Source: Ciona intestinalis
Lineage: Eukaryota > Chordata > Ascidiacea > Phlebobranchia > Cionidae
Reading direction: 5' to 3'
Assembly (NCBI RefSeq): GCF_000224145.3
Contig: NC_020175.2
Coordinates: forward strand, 917,948 to 981,947
Length of the DNA: 64,000 nt
In this document: positions 39,501 through 48,500 of the stretch, in pieces
Layout of the letters: each line of letters starts with the position of its first letter
How positions within the stretch are numbered: the first letter of the stretch is position 1
Made by a program: the position numbers and the translations under genes
The notes under the pieces: model-generated
Database searches by the model: none
Seen by the model: the letters and a program-made list of their open reading frames with translations, nothing else
Told to the model about the DNA's origin: nothing

Positions 39501-42500
39501 TCTAGTTTCTAAAATACTAAAGAAAATTCAAATTTTATTTCTGATTTGGTATAATGGATGCTTCTTCTTCAAAACTAAAAAAAAAATTGTAAAACATAGA
39601 CTTTATTATGTTTTAATTTTCGATTGAACGTAGCTACATAATATGCTGACTCAGCACTTTATTTCATTTTTTCCCAAAAATTAACGTTATGCGTATGTTA
39701 CCAAGTAAACAGTTCAGGCCCAGGGTGGTAGAATTAGTTAACCATCATATTACTTAATACTTAAACACACACCTCTAGTTTTGCAAGTGTTTCTGCATGT
39801 TCTGTTTCTAATGTTTGCTGAGCAACTTGAAACTGTGTCTTCATAACTTCAATAGCTTGGTCCAATTCATTCTTCTGATCTTGTAATGCTTCATTGTGGA
39901 CGAGCTGCTGTTCTTGTAATGCACAAGCTATTTGTTCTGTTTTAATAAATAAGAATAAATTAGAAAGGCTTAGCAAAACTATTAGAAGATTTTTTTAAGT
40001 TAGAAAAAACGTATCAAACTCGGTTTAAGGTTTTGGATCATTGATCTTGTAATTAATAAAAGTATTATTCAGTAGGAAGAGTCATTATATATATATATGG
40101 CAAATATCACAGAAAATGCCAACAAATAATGACAAAACATATTTTATTCTATTCTCACCATTTTTCTATTTGTATTCACCGGTGACTATAGACAAAGATA
40201 CACAAACAGGAGAAAACACAATTTCCAACCTTTTAGTTCCGCATCATAACTTAATTTAATCTTTCCAGCTTCCTCTTTATGTTTGTCCTCCATTTCACTT
40301 TGAGCTAAATCATGATCTTGTTCCAATCTTCTTTGTAGATCAGCAATCTCTTTCTCAAGCTCAATTGAAAACTGCTCCTATATAAATAACTTGAATGTTG
40401 TACAAACTGTTGTTGCCATATTATACTTGAATGCATATTATATAGCAGTATAGGCATATTAAACTTGTTTTTTTTTAGGCATATTTGTACTTGTCTTATG
40501 AAATAGCTCTTCTGGCATTTATTTGTGTGGTAATGTTCCATTTTCATGTACAGGTAACCTTCAACAACAAAATATTTTTGATATTGAGTGTCATTCACTT
40601 TGACAAGGAAAACCTGTACAGAACACCCTAATGTTGGAACGCAAAAAAGCCAGAAGAGCTATTTTAGAAGACAAGCATAACAAGCCTAAAAACAGTAAAA
40701 TAAGCTTATATAACTTAATAACTTAATGGACCAATCCTGACCTAAATCCCAGGTACCATGGGATGCCACCCAGCATGACCCAACTTACATAGAGAATAGA
40801 AATGCCAGACAGGCTATTTTAGAGAACAATTCATATGTTACACTTGAACTACATAAGGGGCACTTGAGATGTATGAGAGAGATAGTAAGGATAATATTAA
40901 ACACTTATTCATTACAAGTAGCATTTCAAGTGGGTTTAGAAATTCTTAATAAACCTAAACATGTTTGTTTAGAGCATTCTACCAAGTTTAATTGGGCTGG
41001 GCACTAATACGTTTAAAATTATATTTTTTAGTAAATGTGTTTGACTGTCTGCTGACACTGTAAACTCAGTTGTTCTCATTGTGTAACAAACTAGCTTGCT
41101 AGACATAATCATAATAAAGTCCTGCAAAACAACAAACCTAACTTAATGGTTAAAATGTTTGTTGGTTTATGCTGTGTAAAAAAGTGTCACACGAAAATAG
41201 CACAAATTTGGTATATATATAGCCTATAGAATAAAGTTTTAAACTGTTTACATTAAACTATACCAAATACCTTGTATTAAAAAAACAAAACTACATCTTA
41301 CTTTAAGTTCAATTCGAAGTCGGTCCTCAGCGAGTGACTTGACATCCTTAGCTTCTTGTTTCACTGCATCCAACTCTTGGATGTGATCTTCCTTCATCTG
41401 CTCCAACATCCTCTCATGATCTTCCTTGAGGTTGCTGAGCTCCCTGTCATGAGTTCGCTCATGAACCTGTAGTAATAGATCAATGATATAAACACAGAAT
41501 TCTATACAAGCTAATATAACAGTAAAGTATTTCTATAAAGAAATACATAACAGGCAAAAGTGTCAAAATATTTGGAGCTTAAGTTAAATATCCACTGATC
41601 CCTTTAAGCTGTAAATTATGGAACTTGTTCAGACTAAAACAAAGACTTATTTGTATTCGAGACTTATTTGTATCCAAAATACAACCCTTAACTTCTGTAT
41701 AGATCATTCTTGTTCCAATATAAAAATATCACTCAGATCACTAAACCATACGTGCTGAAGTATTGCATAATAAGTGGTACAAGTTATAAAACTTACATCT
41801 TTAACCGTTCCCAGTTGTTCCTTATGTTCATCGTCAAGCATGGATCTCGTAGATTCAACTTGCTTCTCCATTTCTAACTTTAGTTCTTCCATCTGGAATT
41901 AAGAAACATTGTAAATTGGTGTTTTTTAGTAATAATGGGCAATATATGGCACAGGTGTCAGATCCTTCGACAGATCTCCGTGTATGGCTGTAATATTATA
42001 AAGAAAACTAATTTTTAACTTTATTTGCATTACCTGACTCTTTTTACTGCAAAAGAATTGCTTTAATGTTTTATATTGAACTAAAGAACTAATTTGAAAC
42101 AGAAAAAATGATTCAAAATTGCATTGTAATGTTCCAATACATATTAAAATGACTGGGTCGTTGCTTTCTTACTTTTCTTATAAAATTCTCACACACTGCC
42201 CTACATCTACAGCAGTTTCTTGGAGACCTGAAGCCAAGTGGATGTTCACTACAACTTGCACCGTAACCATCTGTGGATTTATCAAGCACAGGAGAAAGAC
42301 TTCGTGAATGAGAAATATCATCCAAGTGACAAATACAACAACATGAGTCACTACTATCTGAGTCAGATGACACATCTTGCACATCTGTGCACGTAGGTGG
42401 CACACCAGGACCGTATTTTATCAACCGAAGTTCACTTTTTTGCATACGAGATACCACCTTGATACAGCCACATGCAGGACACTTGTGCATTGTAGTTTGT

Positions 42501-45500
42501 GATTCAGATGAGAGAGAACTATCCAGCAATAATGAGTTTAACGGACTTAACAAACTAATATCACTAGTATCGTCCATAGCAAAAAGGCGACACCCAGCTA
42601 CAACAACTTAAAAAGAAAGCCACAAAAGAGTCTCTGACATCATCATAAATGGAAATTTTAAGACAATTGTATCATATATATGGGCTGTAATATAAAATCT
42701 ACTTTTAACTAAATGTACCAGCAGAAATGTTAAACCTTATAACTGGCAGCAATATTAGCAGAATATTTTATGCAACTATAAAAATACTAATAATAACAAC
42801 ACACATTGTCTTTCAATAAACACTGCTTAAACCCCCTGTTTCATAAAACTGCTAAAAATTGCAGAGAAATAAACAACAAAATCAACAAATTTAATTAAAA
42901 TTATTCTTCAATACAACATGCTGCCTAAATCTACCCAACACTGACATATTTTACGTTTTTACCTATCACTTTATCTTAAATTAAATTTGTTACACCTAAC
43001 AACTAATTAGTAATTTTTGCAGCAGAATAAACACACTGCAGTACACTTGCATTGTCCATCTGTTACTAAATGAGCTTCTACACATGAAAGTTAAACAGTG
43101 TATGAATATTCTATCCCCCAGCAGCAGGTATTACTGCACGTAGAGAATAATTCATTCAATGAATAATTTAAACTGTTGTTTAGAGGGGGAAGTGCAAATG
43201 TTCACAAGGTTAACTATGACAGGGGCCATCTACATTTAATCTATAGCAATTCATGATCGACTGAAATGCATTGAGCCTAAAATTATGAAGTAAGGTATCA
43301 GGAATAGTTATATACAGAATGCAAATCGTTTCATCAGATATACTGTTGGAAATAGAAAATTTAAAAGATTTATTTTAAAATAGGATAAAGGACGAAACAT
43401 TACTCGCATTAAAAATGCTAAATTATTTCATTAAAAACCATTAATAGGTTCATTTTACATGTACTACTTTTAGAACATCAAGTGTAGCTTAATGACCACT
43501 TGCAAATGCATTTTTTCTAGTATTCCAATCTACCCGAATATGGCCTTTTGGTGCCATGCATTGACCCATATATAAAATAAATGGGTGGAATAGCCACCAA
43601 TACTTTGCCCTTTATTTAAGTATTTCGATTATTTATCCATAGAATCAAAACAAACCACATTTTACCTGTCGATGATGTTGTGAATGAAGATTCTTCAATT
43701 CTTCTGAATGTTCAACCTTCGTTAATCGAAATTGTTCCTCTAATTCCAACTTTGCCGACTGCACAAGCTTTAACTCTGCATTTTCACTTTGCTGTAAATA
43801 GACTTAATTAGTTTGGGGTGGTTGGGGGTATTAGCCATATGTGTCGGGGAAAGCATTAAATAAACATCAGCAACCAATTAGTATAAGTGAGGATTCCATA
43901 TTGTCAGCTTAACATTGTCATACACACAACCAACTGCTTTCAGGTAACATTAGAATGGATATTAAATACAAAACAAACCACATCATATGAGAAATACCAA
44001 AATAAATAAATAAATCTTTTATAATTTGCAACCCAAACTAACACTTTAACATGAAACAAATATAAAACTTTATTAAAACAAAACCAGATTTGTTTAAAAA
44101 CAAAAAGGGAAAAGTAACCTAATAATACACACAAAAAGTAAAAATACAGATAACACAAAAATAAAAATTCCTATACTGGTATAACTATAAAATAAAGTTT
44201 AGTAACTTTTACGACATCAATTGTTAAAACTTTACCCGTCTTTTAATTTATAAAAATTTATAAAACCTTAACCTGAGAATATTTTAACAGAGTATTATAA
44301 GAAAAACCATAAACACACCATTTTATCAAGAGCTTCTCTTGTTCTTTCAACTTCATCTCTAAGTTGACGACGTTGTTTCTCGGATTCTTCAATTCGACTG
44401 TTTAACTCAGCAAGTTCCGACTGGTAAGTGACAAGTTCCTCTTCCAAATCCTAAAAATAATTTACCTTAATTAAAATACAGGTTAAGAATGCTGGGATGA
44501 AACTTCTATTCTATATGGATAAGGACCTTAAGTGAGGCATGTCATGAGACACCAAGATTTAAGAGTTAGCACATCACCTACAAGTGACATATGTGGTAAC
44601 TCGAAGTGGCACAAGGTGTACACTAAAACACCCTCACTAAAATGACAGTCGCTGCCTTGCCGTATGAGAATATAAGTCAAAGTCACTAAATCATCGTGGT
44701 GGTTAACTGAATAGAATCACAGTTTTTTTGTATTTTTTTCTAATTTCTTACTTTAATTTGGTTTTTGGATGTATTTGTCTCTTTAGCTTTAGATTGAGAT
44801 TGCCTCAGTTGTTGACGAAGATGGTCTCTCTCTTCTTCCAACTGCTCCAGTTGTTTGCTGAAGGAGGACTGGATTTCAGAACTCACTAAAATATAAATAA
44901 AGTTGCATAAGAATAAAAAAAATATAGTGAAGGAATTTGAATGTGTGGTATACTGGTATATTCATTGAACTGTACGACCAATTTTAAAATTTTGACAAAG
45001 TCGAAGATCTTTTAAGTTTGGTCGAAAACAATTGACAACAAAAACGTTAAAAACCACAATTCCAGCTAGAAGAACAACAGGAAAGAAACTTTTTAAAAGG
45101 CAGATGTATTTAACAGTAACACAATTATCAAGTTTAATAAACATGTAAAAAAATTAAATTAAATTATCACACACTATTGTTCCAGTCCTTATTTCACATT
45201 AAAAAACAAAAAGACATAAATTTCATAAACAAACCCAATAACCAAAGGATGTAAAACAATTTTGTGAAATATAAGCATTAACAACATTTTAAACAAATTG
45301 TAGCCCCTCTTAAGGCCAGAACATTTAACTAAGGAACATTTGTTCCACCTGTATCTGACATTTCCAAGCGATGTTCCAAATCCTCAGTGATTCGTTTTTC
45401 TTCTTGAAGTTTTGTCTCATATTCATCAACAGCTCCAACCAACTGTTGGTTTAACTGGATCACCTTAAACAAAACTGTGCTTATACTTGGGTCAAATACT

Positions 45501-48500
45501 AAAGGTTATGGTGACTGTATGTACAATAACTTTGGACTTCATTTATTGTTAAATAAAGTGGACTAAATTATAAATTTAAAACACCCCATGACACGTTAGA
45601 TTTAGTCCAGTGTTGGCTCAATGGCCTTAGCTTTAGATGCAGTGACAAACATGTAGTGAGTAAGTGTATCAATGACTAAATCCCAATAACCCAATACGTA
45701 AACCTGTTCCAATGATTATTCCCAATAACTAGATCTATATTCGCCTAACAACAATCAATTTGCAATGGTGGAAATTGTCAAAACGGAAAGTTAATAATAT
45801 AAATTTGTTTTCTCCACCCAATAACTTTATATTTCTTCAACGCTGTCATTAGATGACCATGATATTAAATAAGATTCGAAACACAACATACCTCTTTATC
45901 ATGTTCCTTCTTTACTTTATCCATCTCCCGATATGATGTTTCAAGTTGCAGACGAAGAAGTTCGGTTTGCTCCCTCATTGCTCTTACATCCTCAGCATCA
46001 AAAGTAGGAGCAGATCCCGAAGAATTAGCTTGCTCCATCTGGAAAAGAAAACGAGAATACATGATGTAAAAAATATGTAAATAGGTGGCATAGGCCTACA
46101 ACAGAAATATATATAATATAAATATGTTTAAATGGACCTAAAGTTACTGGTTAAGTTCTCATTGGTTACACTGTTTTTACAAGGGAAATAATTTCAAATG
46201 CTAAATAAAAATATCAAGCACTGCCACTACGCAGAATAAATATTAAAATAGGCAAAAATGAGATAAGAAAACCTCTAAAATAAAGTTCTTCTAAAATTAA
46301 GGGCACAAAAAATCTCATAGGGTTGCCACTTGCCAAGCTACTTTGTTACAGAAGCAATGTAACTATTTAGATATTTTTAAATTTTAAACCATATTGTTAA
46401 GTGACCATTCAAATATCAAGTTTAAATTTTAACATCTATCAGCAAAACAAACAGGCATAAGCGTATTTAACTTGTACATAACTCTCAACAAATTTAAGCA
46501 AAGTTTCAAAACAAATTCCTAAAGAAAATAAACAATTGACAAAGTTACCATACCTTATTTTAATTAAGGCTCTATATCTATATTAAAAACACCTGTACAA
46601 CTGCAGCTTTCATACAAGTGCTTCTACCTTATACATCCCACAGTGAAAATTTGAAATATAACAGTCATACGCGTACTCCTTATGTTGTCATAATGCCTCA
46701 ATCACAATAGAGAGTAAGACCCTTATATATGGGCTTATCGCGAGTGTCAACGTCCAGGCAGTTTTCTTGCCAAACAAAAGCTTATATCAACAAGCTACTG
46801 AGTGGATATGTGATGATTTCAAGTATTTATTGATGAATAAAATTAACATTAATCCAAAGTAAGCTTGCGTTGCTGTTGGTTACTCTGGAGTTCTTGGCGC
46901 TAAGACAAATATTGATATACAGACCAGACAGAGCAACGATACTTGAGATCGTAAAGCATACAACCATAGACAGTGTTGCTTTCCATAAGACAATGCCAAC
47001 AAGATAATTTAAAACAGCAAAGAAAACCAGAAATAACATATATATGCGGGAAAAGTGAACTTAGCAGTAGCAGTTTATAAAAACAGTTAATCTGCTATAT
47101 AAATGTATTATTTACAATGCATTATATTGGTTGTAGTTATGATGGTTTTAAAAGAGTTTATAGTTTGAGCTGCAGACCGTGTATAGTTTAAACAGTGTAT
47201 ATTTAAAGCATCAGATTTTCTGTTACACAAAACTTCATCTAACGATTATTTTAACAAAGAGTTTTAACTGAAAGGCTTGGAATTTTAAATGTTTTGTTGA
47301 AGTAAGATGTGTAACGTGTTCTATTGTTATCAAGAATCCGTCACAAAAGCCAGTAGTGAAACCCAACCAAGCGAAACGGAAATCTATTCATCAAACTAAG
47401 AACCGGTAAATTTAAATCTACAAAAACATGACATAGCGCTGACACAAGGCTTAGCAGCATAAATGCAATAACAGCAGGATTTCTGCAATGACACATACTA
47501 GCTTTGAATATTTGAGTAAATTTAACTATTTTTGCACCTGTATGAATATATCTAAACTTTGTTTAGTAAACATTTTTTGTGCACCAGTTGCAAATACATT
47601 AATAAAGGGGGTTGATTTGGTGTATTAAGAACTGCACTTTTGCAAATGTAAATTAGGTTTGTATATAACCATATGCCAATGTTAGTTATATTTACATATG
47701 TAGTAAATGATACCTGATGTTGTTTCCTTAACACAACCTCCATTGCTTGTTCATGATCTTGTTTCAAATCTTTAATTTGCTTTCCATGTATTTCATTAAG
47801 CTCAGCTCTCAAAGCAAGTTTTTCACGTTCAAAATCTGATCGCAATGATTGTACAGCAGCTGTATAAGAAAATTTATAATAACTTTGGCATTATATTACA
47901 TGTACATGTGAAGATTAAACAAAAAAATGGCAATAAAATGACATATATATATATATATTTATTTTATTTTTTTTACAAAAGAGGGTGGCATTAAAATACA
48001 GTTGCACTCATAATACAACATACAGAACCTCATCTATCAATGTAGCAAACTAATAATAATATTATTCTAATATAATATATATATATATACTTTTTGTCTG
48101 TATAGACATGTGACAGCATGGTAAAGCTGTTTTGACGTAAAATTAGAATACTAAAACTTATGATGTCAGTGTCACCTCCATCCCAAAAGTTTGCAAGACA
48201 GACCACCCTATGCACCCCTAAACTTATATGTCAAGTACATTGATGAAAATAGTATTTTAAACTTGAAGCAAACTTACCTGACACTTGGCCTTCAGATGAA
48301 GCTACCAAGCTATGACTTTTATCCAGCTCTGATTTCAATGACTTGCATTGCTCTGATGCTTCCATGGCTTCCAAACTCTTCTCTTCCAACTTCTTCGCCA
48401 TTTGCTGCATGGTTTCTTCTTGACGAGTAATTGCAAGTTGGTAAGTATCCAACTTCTTTCTTGTCTCAATGAGTTCAGCGATAATCTGCAGTTTAAAAGA

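Larger units (their letters stand above)
29669..41892 (-). other. AKAP9: AKAP9-like gene, exons 13-35 (central coiled coil I)
   Basis: Exons: 41797-41892, 41302-41466, 40230-40377, 39773-39936, 39232-39291, 38691-38898, 38156-38275, 37680-37825, 37169-37293, 36457-36654, 35837-36058, 35301-35434, 35055-35146, 34634-34754, 34315-34400, 33821-33972, 33218-33416, 33080-33145, 32746-32847, 32221-32499, 31728-31868, 31296-31460, 29669-29848. All encode uninterrupted coiled coil except an acidic, low-complexity stretch in exon 23 (35837-36058). The 50-N gap lies in the short intron between exons 29 and 30, so no coding sequence need be missing. Exons 34 and 35 are near-duplicates. Confidence 0.85.

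Noticed and set aside
46827..47059. Hydrophobic frame as a direct continuation of exon 7
   Set aside because: With the 47059 acceptor the phase from exon 7 is wrong and meets a stop after 16 codons; only exon 6 or exon 4 would fit.
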